From NCBI RefSeq assembly GCF_039541115.1, contig NZ_BAABFP010000004.1:47942-111941 (forward strand): DNA of 64,000 nucleotides, read 5' to 3'. The notes beneath the pieces were generated by a model. The model was not told the origin of the DNA, did no database searches, and worked only from the letters and a program-made list of their open reading frames with translations. Made by a program: the position numbers and the translations under genes. Below, in pieces: positions 1-8,425 of this stretch. The stretch comes from Angustibacter luteus (GTDB taxonomy: Bacteria; Actinomycetota; Actinomycetes; Actinomycetales; Angustibacteraceae). The stretch's first letter is position 1. Every line of letters begins with the position of its first letter.

Positions 1-1
1 G

Positions 2-88
2 CGCGCCTACCGCACGATCGCCGAACGAGACTCCCGGGACGACGACGGGGACGGCGTCCCGGACGTCTACCAGCCCGGCCGCGGCTGA
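2..88 (+). CDS. C-terminal end of an unidentified protein (5' truncated)
   Basis: Only the last 28 codons are inside the window, ending in TGA. The tail is hydrophilic and contains an acidic DDDGDGVPD stretch, which resembles a calcium-binding loop and the tails of some actinobacterial membrane proteins. From memory, some actinobacterial NhaA sodium/proton antiporters end in a similar way, but that is a weak guess. The next gene starts 61 bases downstream with its own ribosome binding site. No function can be assigned from this fragment. Confidence 0.45.
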   Translation, partial: RAYRTIAERDSRDDDGDGVPDVYQPGRG

Positions 89-149
89 GCGCTGGGGCCG
101 CCCACCCCGTAGGCTCGCGCCAGGACCGACCGCCCAGGAGGAACCAGCC

Positions 150-611
150 ATGAGCGACACCGGGACCACGCCCGCGAACGCGCTGAAGAACGCTCTCCCC
201 GACGGGCTGCCGATCGAGCCGCCCGCCGAGCGCAGCCTCGGCCAGCTCGTCGCCGATGCCTCGCACGACCTGTCGCGGATCCTGCGCTCCGAGGTGGCCC
301 TGGCGAAGGCCGAGATCAAGGCCGACGTGCAGGCCGCCGCCACCGGCGCCGCGATGTTCGTCGTCGCGGCCGTCTTCGCCTTCCTCGCCCTCATCCTGCT
401 GCTGATCGCCGCCGCCTACGGCCTGGTCGCCGCCGGCCTCGCGCCGTGGCTGGCGTTCCTCATCGTGGCCGTCGTGCTGCTGCTCGTCGGGGTGGTGCTG
501 GTGCTCGTCGGGCGCGCGAAGGTGCGTCGGGTCGGGCCACCCGAGCGCACGATCCGGACGACGCGCGAGACGGTCGAGGCGCTCAAGGGCGCCGACGCGC
601 CAGCGGAGTGA
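150..611 (+). CDS. Phage holin family (Holin-X, superfamily III) membrane protein
   Basis: A 153-residue protein with a soluble amphipathic N-terminal half (about residues 28-65) and two strongly hydrophobic segments (about 66-94 and 98-122) ending in a basic stretch. This is the layout of the actinobacterial Holin-X family (Rv3669-like). The family name is historical; a lytic role is not shown, and these are usually housekeeping membrane proteins. An AGGAGG site lies just upstream of the ATG. The stop overlaps the GTG of the next gene, so the two are probably translationally coupled, as in the Rv3669-ephE pair of mycobacteria. Confidence 0.85.
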   Translation: MSDTGTTPANALKNALPDGLPIEPPAERSLGQLVADASHDLSRILRSEVALAKAEIKADVQAAATGAAMFVVAAVFAFLALILLLIAAAYGLVAAGLAPWLAFLIVAVVLLLVGVVLVLVGRAKVRRVGPPERTIRTTRETVEALKGADAPAE

Positions 612-1534
612 CCAGCGTCGACGCCACGCACGTCCTGCACGACGGTCCGTGGCGGCACCGGTTCGTCTCGGCCAACGGGGCCCGGTTCCACGTGGCGGAG
701 GCCGGGTCCGGGCCGCTCGTCCTGCTGCTGCACGGGTTCCCGCAGATGTGGTGGTGCTGGCGGCACCAGCTGACGGCACTGGCCGACGCCGGGTATCGCG
801 CGGTGGCCATGGACCTGCGCGGCTACGGGGCCTCCGACAAGCCGCCCCGCGGGTACGACACCCCCAACTTGGCCACGGACGTCGCCGCGGTGATCCGCTC
901 GCTCGGGGCCTCCGACGCCGTGGTCGTCGGGCACGACTGGGGCGGCTGGATCAGCTGGTCGATGCCCGCACTCGAACCAGAGGTGACTCGGGCCGTCGCG
1001 GCGATCTCGATGGCGCACCCGGTGGCGATGCGCCGCGGGGCCGGCGGGCACCGCAGCCAGGCCGCCGCGAGCCGCTACGTGTGGGGGTTCCAGGTGCCGA
1101 TCCGCCCGGAGCGCCAGCTCGTGCGCGCCGGCGCGGTGGAGGCGTTGCTGCGCAGGGGGTCCGGCACGTCGTGGCCAGGCCACGGCGAGGAGGCCGACGC
1201 CATCGTGGCGGCGTACACCGACGCCATGCGCGTGCCGTTCGTGGCTCACTCGGCGATGGAGTACTACCGCTGGGCGGTGCGGTCCACCTGGCGCCGGGAC
1301 GGGCGGGCGTTCGTCGAGCGGATCGACCGGCCCATCGACGTCCCGGTCCTGCACCTGCAGGGCGCCCGCGACCCCGCCGTCCTGGCCGAGACGGCCCGGC
1401 GGTCGGCGAAGTGGGCGACCGGCGGCTACGAGTACCACGAGGACGACGACGCCGGACACTTCCTGCCCGAGGAGCGCCCGGCCGAGGTCAACGCGGCTCT
1501 GCTGGACTGGCTGGCTCGCCTGCCCAGCAGCTGA
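608..1534 (+). CDS. ephE: Alpha/beta-hydrolase, EphE-like epoxide hydrolase
   Basis: A 308-residue soluble hydrolase. It carries the oxyanion-hole motif HGFPQ (about 42-46) and the nucleophile elbow GHDWGG, with Asp110 in place of Ser, which is the mark of epoxide hydrolases and haloalkane dehalogenases. A late Asp (GARDP) and a His (DAGHF) can complete the triad, and EYYRW offers a lid tyrosine. I chose the GTG at 608, which overlaps the upstream stop in a GTGA, because the upstream in-frame region lies inside the holin-X gene and looks non-coding. The physiological substrate is unknown. Confidence 0.85.
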   Translation: MTSVDATHVLHDGPWRHRFVSANGARFHVAEAGSGPLVLLLHGFPQMWWCWRHQLTALADAGYRAVAMDLRGYGASDKPPRGYDTPNLATDVAAVIRSLGASDAVVVGHDWGGWISWSMPALEPEVTRAVAAISMAHPVAMRRGAGGHRSQAAASRYVWGFQVPIRPERQLVRAGAVEALLRRGSGTSWPGHGEEADAIVAAYTDAMRVPFVAHSAMEYYRWAVRSTWRRDGRAFVERIDRPIDVPVLHLQGARDPAVLAETARRSAKWATGGYEYHEDDDAGHFLPEERPAEVNAALLDWLARLPSS

Positions 1535-1576
1535 GCTGCTCCCGGATCACCCGAGATGAGTGCGTCCCGTCGAATG

Positions 1577-1622
1577 CAGAGAAGTGGGGCACGTGAGGTC
1601 CCTCGGGTGCCCCGGTTCTCTG
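1577..1622. repeat. 46-bp palindromic repeat, copy 1
   Basis: The inverted repeat has arms starting CAGAGAAGTGGGGCAC and ending GTGCCCCGGTTCTCTG, followed by GTCT after a shared G. It sits between the convergent ends of the EphE-like gene and marP, where it can fold on both strands and serve as a bidirectional terminator. Two further copies of the same 46-base length occur at 18200 and 49788. Confidence 0.8.
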
Positions 1623-1647
1623 GTCTGGGCGCGCCGGGTCGGGCCTC

Positions 1648-2838
1648 TCAGCCGGCGGCGCAGTCGCCCGTCGACACCGGCCGGGTCGCGACCAGGCCGC
1701 GGGCCAGGACGGCCCGGGACTCCTTCATCGTCAGCGCGTAGCCGGTGCGGTCGTCGTCGAGGCTCTTGGCGAAGACAGTGCCGACGACGCGGCCCTGCGG
1801 GTCCAGCAGCGGACCGCCGGAGTTGCCCGGCTGCACCCGCGCGTAGAGCGAGTAGACCTCGCGCACCGAGGTCTTCCGGCCGTAGATGTCCTCACCGCGG
1901 GCGGTGATCACGTCGCGCACCCGGGCCGCGTCCAGCCGGAACGGACCGTTCAGCGGGAAGCCCGCCACCACAGCCGTCGCGCCGCGATCCAGGTCGTCGC
2001 CCCGCGGCAAGGCCGGCGCATCCAGCCCGGGAACGTCGAGCACGGCGAGGTCGCGCACCGGGTCGAACACGACGACGGTGGCCTGCCGCCGGGCCCCGAC
2101 CCCACCGACCTGCACGGTCGGACGCCGGACGCCGGCCACCACGTGCGCGTTGGTCACCACCACGTCGTCGGCCAGCACCCAGCCGCTGCCCTCCTGCGAC
2201 CGCGAGCACGCCTGGGCGTCACCGGTGATCTTCACGACACTGCGGGCCGCCCGACGCACGCCGGCCGTCTGACCAGCCGTCGCGTCCGGCGGCTGCACCG
2301 GACGGATCAGCTCCGGCCCGAGCCCCTCGAACACCCGGGGGAAGCCCTCGGCGTCCAGCAGCGACCGGAAGCCGGCGAAGACCCGCCCGGTCTGCGACGG
2401 CACCACCCCGTCGATCGCCGCGACGATGTGCGAGCGACCGACCGCCCGGGACAGCTGCTCCGACGGGCCGCCTCGAACGGCCCCTGCGATCAGCGACACC
2501 AGCAGTGCCACAGCGAGCACGCTGGCCACCGCGCCGAGCGCGGAGTCGACCTTGCGGGCCGGCGCCGCCGTCACCTGGTTGCGCAGGCGGGCGCCGATGG
2601 CCGAGCCCACGGCCTGGCCGAGGACCGCCGCGAGCACGACGCCGACGAGCAGCAGCAGCGCCCGGCTGGTCTGGGACGCCGACGTGAACGACCGGTCGAG
2701 CAGCTGCGGCAGCGCCCACATCGCGAGGACGGCGCCCCCGACGAAGCCGGCCAGCGAGCAGAACCCGACGAGCGCGCCGTGGCGGTACCCGGCGAAGGCG
2801 TAGGCGATCAGCACGACCGCCAGGAGGACGTCGATCAC
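1648..2838 (-). CDS. marP: MarP-family membrane-anchored serine protease
   Basis: A 396-residue protein with a CvpA-like N-terminal membrane domain of four hydrophobic segments (about residues 2-18, 22-42, 58-80, 103-121) and an extracytoplasmic chymotrypsin-like protease. The triad is visible as His232 (TNAHVV), Asp263 (RDLAVL) and Ser340 (QPGNSGGP). Mycobacterial MarP has the same length and layout and is needed for survival in acid. Two cysteines (211 and 393) flank the protease domain and could form the known regulatory disulfide. The GTG start at 2838 overlaps the Nudix stop; longer upstream frames would run into that gene. Confidence 0.93.
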   Translation of the reverse strand: MIDVLLAVVLIAYAFAGYRHGALVGFCSLAGFVGGAVLAMWALPQLLDRSFTSASQTSRALLLLVGVVLAAVLGQAVGSAIGARLRNQVTAAPARKVDSALGAVASVLAVALLVSLIAGAVRGGPSEQLSRAVGRSHIVAAIDGVVPSQTGRVFAGFRSLLDAEGFPRVFEGLGPELIRPVQPPDATAGQTAGVRRAARSVVKITGDAQACSRSQEGSGWVLADDVVVTNAHVVAGVRRPTVQVGGVGARRQATVVVFDPVRDLAVLDVPGLDAPALPRGDDLDRGATAVVAGFPLNGPFRLDAARVRDVITARGEDIYGRKTSVREVYSLYARVQPGNSGGPLLDPQGRVVGTVFAKSLDDDRTGYALTMKESRAVLARGLVATRPVSTGDCAAG

Positions 2839-3494
2839 GGGAGCAGCGCCAGCACGTCCGGGGGCAGGTCGACGACGCGCCGGCGGTCCCACGGGTGCTC
2901 CAGCCCAGCGAGGGCGAGCACCCGGGCGAGCAGGCCGGCCGTGAAACCCCAGACGAACAGGCCGCGCACCGTGAAGGCCGGGCCGACAAAGCCGCTCGGG
3001 TGCCGGGTGGTGACCCGGTTGGCCGGGTCGAGCAGCTCGACGAGGGGCACCCGGACCACCCGCGCCACCTCGGCCTCGTCGACCGCGGACACCGGGGACG
3101 ACGTCCGCCAGTACGCCAGCACGGGCGTGACGACGAACCCGCTGGGCGGCAGGAAGAGGGCGGGCAGCTCACCGAGCACCTCCACCCCGTCGGCATGCAG
3201 GCCGGTCTCCTCCACCGCTTCACGGACGGCGCACTCGGCCGGCCCAGCGTCCGTGGGGTCGAGCGAGCCGCCCGGGAACGACACCTGGCCGGGGTGCGAG
3301 CGCAGCGAGTCGGCGCGCTGGGTGAGCAGGACGTCAGGGCGGCCCTCGTCGTCGACGCCGAACAGCATCAGGACGGCGGACGGGCGGCCCCCGTCCTCCG
3401 GCGGCAGGAACCGGGACAGGTCCTCGGGGCGCGCCGACGCCGGCACCGCGGCCAGCCGCTCGAGCCAGTCCGCCGCGAGGACGACGGCGCTCAC
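2835..3494 (-). CDS. Nudix hydrolase, CoA pyrophosphatase type
   Basis: A 219-residue Nudix protein. The Nudix box starts at GGSLDP and continues into REAVEETGL. The preceding [20 protein letters not shown] segment is the extra signature of the NUDT7/CoA-diphosphatase group (Rv3672c-like), which hydrolyses coenzyme A or related nucleotides. The GTG start overlaps the nth stop and its own stop overlaps the marP start, so nth, this gene and marP form one operon on the minus strand. Confidence 0.88.
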   Translation of the reverse strand: MSAVVLAADWLERLAAVPASARPEDLSRFLPPEDGGRPSAVLMLFGVDDEGRPDVLLTQRADSLRSHPGQVSFPGGSLDPTDAGPAECAVREAVEETGLHADGVEVLGELPALFLPPSGFVVTPVLAYWRTSSPVSAVDEAEVARVVRVPLVELLDPANRVTTRHPSGFVGPAFTVRGLFVWGFTAGLLARVLALAGLEHPWDRRRVVDLPPDVLALLP

Positions 3495-4216
3495 GCCGAC
3501 GCCTCGGCGGCGCGCTCGTACTTGAGCAGCTTGCGCGCCTTGACCGGGTCGGTCTCGCCGTCGCCGTAGGAGGGGCAGAGCCGCGCGATCGGGCAGGCGC
3601 CGCAGGCGGGCTTCTTGGCATGGCAGGTCCGGCGGCCGTGAAAGATCAGGACGTGGGACAGCATCGTCCAGTCCTTGCGCGGGAACAGGGCACCCACCTG
3701 GTGCTCGACCTTGACGGGGTCCGACTCCGCCGTCCAGCCGAAACGGCGGACGAGTCGCCCGAAGTGCGTGTCCACGGTGATGCCCGGGATGCCGAAAGCG
3801 TTGCCCAGCACCACGTTCGCGGTCTTTCGACCTACTCCGGGCAAGGTGACCAGATCGGCCAGCCGCGGCGGCACCTCACCGTCGAACCGCTCGACCAGGG
3901 CGGCGCCGAGCTTCATCACGGAGTTCGTCTTGGCCCGGAAGAAGCCGGTCGGCTTGAGCAGCTCCTCCATCTCGACGCGGTCCGCACCGGCCAGCGCGGC
4001 GGCGTCCGGGTACCGCGCGAACAGGGTCGGTGTGACCTTGTTCACCATCACGTCGGTGGTCTGCGCCGACAGCACCGTGGCCACCAGGAGCTGCAGCGGC
4101 GACTCGAAATCCAGCTCGCAGTGGGCATACGGGTACAGGTCGTGCAGGTCGCGGTACATGCGCCGCGCCCGGCGGGTCAGGGCGACCGGCGAGGGGTCGG
4201 CGAGGGCGGCAGGCAC
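3491..4216 (-). CDS. nth: Endonuclease III (DNA glycosylase/AP lyase)
   Basis: A 241-residue base-excision repair enzyme acting on oxidised pyrimidines. The helix-hairpin-helix motif LPGVGRKTA contains the catalytic Lys131, and Asp149 follows in ITVDTH. Four cysteines at 198, 205, 208 and 214 (C-X6-C-X2-C-X5-C) bind the 4Fe-4S cluster. It is the first gene of the nth-Nudix-marP operon and is divergent from the RsiG-like gene. In mycobacteria a thioredoxin-like gene (Rv3673c) lies between nth and the Nudix gene; here the two genes overlap directly, so it is absent. Confidence 0.96.
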   Translation of the reverse strand: MPAALADPSPVALTRRARRMYRDLHDLYPYAHCELDFESPLQLLVATVLSAQTTDVMVNKVTPTLFARYPDAAALAGADRVEMEELLKPTGFFRAKTNSVMKLGAALVERFDGEVPPRLADLVTLPGVGRKTANVVLGNAFGIPGITVDTHFGRLVRRFGWTAESDPVKVEHQVGALFPRKDWTMLSHVLIFHGRRTCHAKKPACGACPIARLCPSYGDGETDPVKARKLLKYERAAEASA

Positions 4217-4322
4217 GGACCCAGCGTACGTGGCGATGCTGACAGCGCCGTCCGATGATCCGGAAGGGTGAGTGCCGCCGCTCCCGGCTCAAGCGAGCCC
4301 AGCCGGCGACGAGAACCCTGCT

Positions 4323-4670
4323 GTGACCGACCCATCCCTGCACTCCCTCGACGACCTGCGAAGTGAACGTCGGCTGCTCGTCGAACACGTGGCGAACCTG
4401 TCCTGGCTGCGCCGGCTGGTCGTCGCCCGGTCCGACCTCGAGGTCGCACGGATGACCGGACTGGCCGAGGGCGTGGACCGGCTGGAGCCCGTGGTGCGCG
4501 AGGCGCTCGAGCTCGGCACGGTCGCCGGCCCCGAGCTGCTGCAGGCGCTGTCCCGGACGAGTCGCACGCTGCACGACGAGTCCGACGTCGCCCGCTCCCG
4601 GCTCGATGCCGTGACCGACGCCCTGGTCGCCCAGCTGGCCGTCGACCCGACCCGCTGCCTGGCCGGCTGA
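4323..4670 (+). CDS. RsiG/AmfC-like two-helix protein (putative anti-sigma family)
   Basis: A 115-residue, highly helical protein. The segment NLSWLRRLVVARSDLEVAR resembles the first helix of RsiG (formerly AmfC), the c-di-GMP-dependent anti-sigma factor of Streptomyces WhiG. The RsiG nucleotide motif E-X3-S-X2-R-X3-Q-X3-D appears here as V-X3-S-X2-R-X3-V-X3-D: Ser, Arg and Asp remain, Glu and Gln are lost. Two GTG starts fit (4272 and 4323); I prefer 4323 (MTDPSLHSLDD) because it begins at the conserved part. It lies just upstream of crp and a GGDEF-EAL gene. The family assignment is from memory. Confidence 0.55.
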   Translation: MTDPSLHSLDDLRSERRLLVEHVANLSWLRRLVVARSDLEVARMTGLAEGVDRLEPVVREALELGTVAGPELLQALSRTSRTLHDESDVARSRLDAVTDALVAQLAVDPTRCLAG

Positions 4671-4720
4671 CGAGCCCTCACCGCCCCGACCCGCCCGCGG
4701 TTCGTGTCGCACGTCACAGT

Positions 4721-4735
4721 AAGGCAGACTGCCTT
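4721..4735. promoter_or_regulatory. Perfect palindrome upstream of crp
   Basis: AAGGCAGACTGCCTT is a perfect 7-1-7 inverted repeat, 27 bases before the crp GTG. A TCACA half-site resembling part of a CRP box (TGTGA-N6-TCACA) lies just before it at 4714. The palindrome could be an operator for autoregulation or for another repressor. A related AAGGC...GCCTT palindrome lies upstream of the first ArsA gene. Confidence 0.4.
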
Positions 4736-4762
4736 CGTTACGTGCCGTGCGAAGGAGAGATC

Positions 4763-5440
4763 GTGGACGACGACATCGTGCGCAGCGCACCGCTGTTCGC
4801 GGCGCTTGACGAGCAGGCGGCCGCCTCGCTGCGGGAGTCCATGGTCGAGGTCGCCCTGGGCCGTTCCGAGACCCTCTTCGACGAGGGTGAGCGGGGCGAC
4901 AAGCTGTACGTCATCGTCGAGGGCAAGATCAAGCTCGGCCGGACCAGCAACGACGGCCGCGAGAACCTGCTGGCGATCCTCGGGCCGGGCGAGATGTTCG
5001 GCGAGCTCAGCCTGTTCGACCCCGGCCCTCGCACGGCCACCGCGACCTCCGTGGGCGACAGCCGGCTGATCGGCTTGGGCAACGACGCCTTCGAACCGTG
5101 GCTGCTGCAGCACCCCGAGGTGGCCCAGACCCTGCTCCGGGCGCTGGCCCGTCGCCTGCGCCGCACCAACGAGACCCTCGCCGACCTCGTCTTCACCGAC
5201 GTGCCCGGCCGCGTCGCCAAGGCCCTGCTGGACCTGTCGACCCGCTTCGGGCGTCCCGCGGACGACGGCATCCTGGTCGCGCACGAGCTCACCCAGGAGG
5301 AGCTGGCCCAGCTGGTCGGCGCCTCCCGCGAGACGGTCAACAAGGCGCTGGCCGACTTCGCCACCCGCGGCTGGTTGCGGCTCGAGGCCCGGGCCGTCGT
5401 CCTGCTCGACATCGAGCGGTTGAAGCGCCGGGCGCGGTAG
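4763..5440 (+). CDS. crp: Crp/Fnr-family cAMP receptor protein
   Basis: A 225-residue global regulator. The N-terminal cyclic-nucleotide domain (about 10-120) has the phosphate-binding cassette GEMFGELSLFDPGPRTATA, including the conserved Glu and Arg contacts. The C-terminal winged helix (about 145-222) has the recognition helix ASRETVNKAL. Length matches mycobacterial Crp (Rv3676). The GTG at 4763 is chosen because AAGGAG precedes it at good spacing; the longer frame from 4742 has no such site. It probably controls carbon metabolism and respiration genes in response to cAMP. Confidence 0.95.
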   Translation: MDDDIVRSAPLFAALDEQAAASLRESMVEVALGRSETLFDEGERGDKLYVIVEGKIKLGRTSNDGRENLLAILGPGEMFGELSLFDPGPRTATATSVGDSRLIGLGNDAFEPWLLQHPEVAQTLLRALARRLRRTNETLADLVFTDVPGRVAKALLDLSTRFGRPADDGILVAHELTQEELAQLVGASRETVNKALADFATRGWLRLEARAVVLLDIERLKRRAR

Positions 5441-5528
5441 CCACGCGCGGCGGCCGGTGCGCTGCGCCGACCGTTGGATCGTTCGAGAAGATCGTTCATG
5501 TCCGCGGTCGCGCTGCCGATAGGTCGTC

Positions 5529-7511
5529 ATGCAGATCGGACGGCGTCAACGCGCGGGCTCACGCCTGTTCGTCGTCTACGCGATCGCCAGCTTCGTCCCC
5601 CTCGCCGTGCTCGGCGCGGCCCTGCTGCACGGGTACCAGGACCAGGGCGCGGCCCGCGGTCGTGACCAGGGGCGCGCGCAGGCCGCGGTCATCGAGGAGA
5701 TGGCCGTCGCCCCGGCGCTGAGCGGCGCCGACCTGTCCACCGGACTCACCGGGGCCGAACGGGAACGGCTGCAGGCCGCCACCGACCTCGCCATCTTCAA
5801 CGGCTCCGTGGCCCGGCTGCGGCTGCGCAGCTTCGACGGGGCGGTGCCGTTCTCCGACGACGGCTCCCGGGACGGCGCGGTGCCCGTCGAGGACGAGGCG
5901 TTCCAGCGCGCCGCGCACGGACACGTCGACGTCCGGCTGGTCGACGACCCCGAGCAGGCCACGGACGTGACGGTGCGGGTGCTGCAGCCGATCGTCGCCG
6001 CCTCCAGCGGCCAGGCGACCGGCGTCCTGGAGGTCTACCTGCCCTACGGCGAGATCGCCCGGGCGGTCGAGGCCGACGGCCGGCGGACCGTGTGGAAGGT
6101 GGGCGGCGGCCTCGTCGTCCTCTACGCCGTGCTCGCCCTCATCTCCTGGTGGACCACCCGTGCGCTGCGCCGGCACGCCGCCGCGCACGAGCACCAGGCC
6201 CTGCACGACGCCCTGACCGGGCTGCCGAACCGGCTGATGTTCCGCCGTCGGGCCGAGGCCGCGCTGGCCCGTGGCCGCAAGGGTGACGGCGGCGCGCTGG
6301 TGCTGGTCGACCTCGACCACTTCAAGGAAGTCAACGACACCCTCGGCCACCACGCCGGCGACGAGCTGCTGCGGGTGGTCGCCCAGCGGCTGCGCGACCA
6401 GCTGCGCACCGACGACACCGTCGCGCGGCTAGGCGGCGACGAGTTCGGCCTGGTGCTGCCCGGCAACACCGACCGGGCCGCCACGGTGGCCCTGCTCGGC
6501 CGGATCCGCACCGAGCTGGCTCGCGAGATCGTCATCGGCACCGTGTCCCTGCACGTGGTCGCCAGCTTCGGCGTCTGCTTCTACCCGGACGACGCGGGCG
6601 ACCTGGAGTCGCTGATCCAGCACGCGGACACCGCCATGTACCAGGGCAAGCACGGCCCGACCGGCGTGATCGTCTACGAGCCGGACTCGGCCCAGCACCC
6701 GAACCACTCGCTCGTCGTCCAGGCCGAGCTGCGGCACGCGCTCGAGCGCGACGAGCTCGTCCTGCACTACCAGCCCAAGCTCGAGCTCGGCTCGGGCGAG
6801 GTGCACGGCGTCGAGGCGCTGGTGCGCTGGCAGCACCCCGAGCGCGGCCTGCTGCCGCCGTCGGAGTTCCTGCCGGTGGCCGAGCGCTCGGACCTCATCG
6901 AGCCCCTCACCACCTGGGTGCTGCGCCGCGCGCTGCGCGACCAGCAGGAGTGGACGGCGCAGGGCCTGGACTGGACCGTCGCGGTGAACATCTCGGCGCG
7001 CAACCTCTCCTCCCTGGACTTCGCCCGGACCGTAGGAGGCCTGGTCAGCGAGTCCGGCGTCCACCCGGACCGGCTGCACCTGGAGGTCACCGAGACGGCA
7101 CTGGCGTTCGACGCCGACGCCGCAGCCGAGGTCGTGCACGCGCTGGCCGCCCAGGGGCTCTCGATCTCGGTCGACGACTTCGGCATCGGCTACACCAGCC
7201 TGTCCCAGCTGCGCTCGCTCGCCGTGTCCGAGGTGAAGATCGACCGCACGTTCGTCGCCGGACTGTCGGACAACGAGCAGGACCGGGCGATCGTCGGCTC
7301 GGTGATCGGACTGGGCCACAGCCTGGGCTGCATGGTCACCGCCGAGGGCGTCGAGACCCAGGACGTCGCCGACTGGCTGCAGGACGCCGGGTGCGACCGC
7401 GCGCAGGGCTTCCTGTGGATGCGACCGGCGCCCTGGACCCAGGTCGCCACGGCACTGCAGAACAGGGAGCCGGTCTCCGCCGGTTCGTCCGACGAGAGGT
7501 CTGCCCGATGA
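5529..7511 (+). CDS. Membrane GGDEF-EAL protein (c-di-GMP turnover)
   Basis: A 660-residue protein with an N-terminal membrane segment (about 12-34), an extracytoplasmic sensor region (about 35-185), a second membrane segment (about 190-210), a GGDEF domain and an EAL domain. The active site GGDEF (302-306) is intact, and an RTDD inhibitory site lies five residues before it. The EAL motif (429-431) and the later DDFGIGYTSL are also intact, so both synthesis and breakdown of c-di-GMP are possible. The ATG at 5529 lacks an obvious ribosome binding site. The stop overlaps the start of the solute-binding lipoprotein gene, which suggests a joint sensing role. Confidence 0.93.
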   Translation: MQIGRRQRAGSRLFVVYAIASFVPLAVLGAALLHGYQDQGAARGRDQGRAQAAVIEEMAVAPALSGADLSTGLTGAERERLQAATDLAIFNGSVARLRLRSFDGAVPFSDDGSRDGAVPVEDEAFQRAAHGHVDVRLVDDPEQATDVTVRVLQPIVAASSGQATGVLEVYLPYGEIARAVEADGRRTVWKVGGGLVVLYAVLALISWWTTRALRRHAAAHEHQALHDALTGLPNRLMFRRRAEAALARGRKGDGGALVLVDLDHFKEVNDTLGHHAGDELLRVVAQRLRDQLRTDDTVARLGGDEFGLVLPGNTDRAATVALLGRIRTELAREIVIGTVSLHVVASFGVCFYPDDAGDLESLIQHADTAMYQGKHGPTGVIVYEPDSAQHPNHSLVVQAELRHALERDELVLHYQPKLELGSGEVHGVEALVRWQHPERGLLPPSEFLPVAERSDLIEPLTTWVLRRALRDQQEWTAQGLDWTVAVNISARNLSSLDFARTVGGLVSESGVHPDRLHLEVTETALAFDADAAAEVVHALAAQGLSISVDDFGIGYTSLSQLRSLAVSEVKIDRTFVAGLSDNEQDRAIVGSVIGLGHSLGCMVTAEGVETQDVADWLQDAGCDRAQGFLWMRPAPWTQVATALQNREPVSAGSSDERSAR

Positions 7512-8425
7512 CCACCACCGCGCGCCGCCGGCGCACCGGCACCGCCGTGCTGGCCGTGGCCGCAGCCCTGGTCGCCGTGTGCGCCAGCGCCTGCGGGACG
7601 AGCCAGCCCACCGCGAAGACGGCCGGCTCGAACGTCAAGCCGACCCTCGACCGGTCACTGAACAGCCTGCTGCCGGCGGCCGTGCGGGACGCCGGAGTGC
7701 TGCGGGTCGGCACGGACGCGTCGTACGCGCCGATGTCGTTCTTCGGTCCGGACGGGCGCACCATCGTGGGCATGGAACCCGACCTGGGCTACGCCATCGG
7801 CCAGGTCCTCGGCGTGCGTCTGGAGTTCATCCGGACCGACTTCACGGACATCCTCCCCGAGGTCCAGAACGGCCAGCTGGACGTCGGGATGTCGGCGATG
7901 ACCGACACCGCCGAGCGCGAGAAGCAGGTCGACTTCGTCAACTACCTGAGCGCCGGCACCTCGATCGTCGTGCAGCGCGGCAACCCGTCGGGCGTCACGG
8001 ACCTGAAGGACCTGTGCGGCAAGAAGGTCGCGCTGGAGAAGGGGACGATCCAGGTCGACCTGGTCAAGCGGTCCCAGCGCAGCTGCGGCGGCGTGCCGAT
8101 CGTGCTGTCGACGTACGCGACCAACTCGGACGCCCTCGTCCAGCTGCGCACCGGCCGCGCCGTCGCGGTGCTGAACGACTTCGCACCGGCCGCCTACCTG
8201 ACCACGGACGCGCGCACCAAGGCGCACTACCAGCTCGCCTCGACGAACCAGTACGAGCCGGGGCAGTACGGGATGGCGGTCAACAAGAACCAGCCCGCGA
8301 TCCGGGACGCCATCGCCGGGGCGCTGGATGCGTTGAACCGCAACGGCTCCTACCTGGGCGTCCTGGACCACTGGGGAGTCGCCGGCGGCGCCATGGACGA
8401 CGTCACGGTCAACTCCGGCCGCTGA
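7508..8425 (+). CDS. Amino-acid-type ABC solute-binding lipoprotein
   Basis: A 305-residue lipoprotein. The signal peptide has an RRRR n-region, a hydrophobic core and a lipobox-like ASAC, giving a lipidated cysteine at about residue 29. The rest is a family-3 periplasmic binding domain: LRVGTDASYAP, the FTDILPEVQNGQLDVGMSAM strand-helix and the switch region near VDFVNYL. No ABC permease or ATPase gene is next to it. The ATGA overlap with the GGDEF-EAL gene suggests that this binding protein feeds a ligand signal to that membrane enzyme rather than a transporter. It overlaps the convergent MBL gene by 17 bases. Confidence 0.88.
   Translation: MTTTARRRRTGTAVLAVAAALVAVCASACGTSQPTAKTAGSNVKPTLDRSLNSLLPAAVRDAGVLRVGTDASYAPMSFFGPDGRTIVGMEPDLGYAIGQVLGVRLEFIRTDFTDILPEVQNGQLDVGMSAMTDTAEREKQVDFVNYLSAGTSIVVQRGNPSGVTDLKDLCGKKVALEKGTIQVDLVKRSQRSCGGVPIVLSTYATNSDALVQLRTGRAVAVLNDFAPAAYLTTDARTKAHYQLASTNQYEPGQYGMAVNKNQPAIRDAIAGALDALNRNGSYLGVLDHWGVAGGAMDDVTVNSGR

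Noticed and set aside
4704..4718. CRP box upstream of crp
   Set aside because: Only one half-site (TCACA) matches; the other half is poor, so it is not listed as a binding site.
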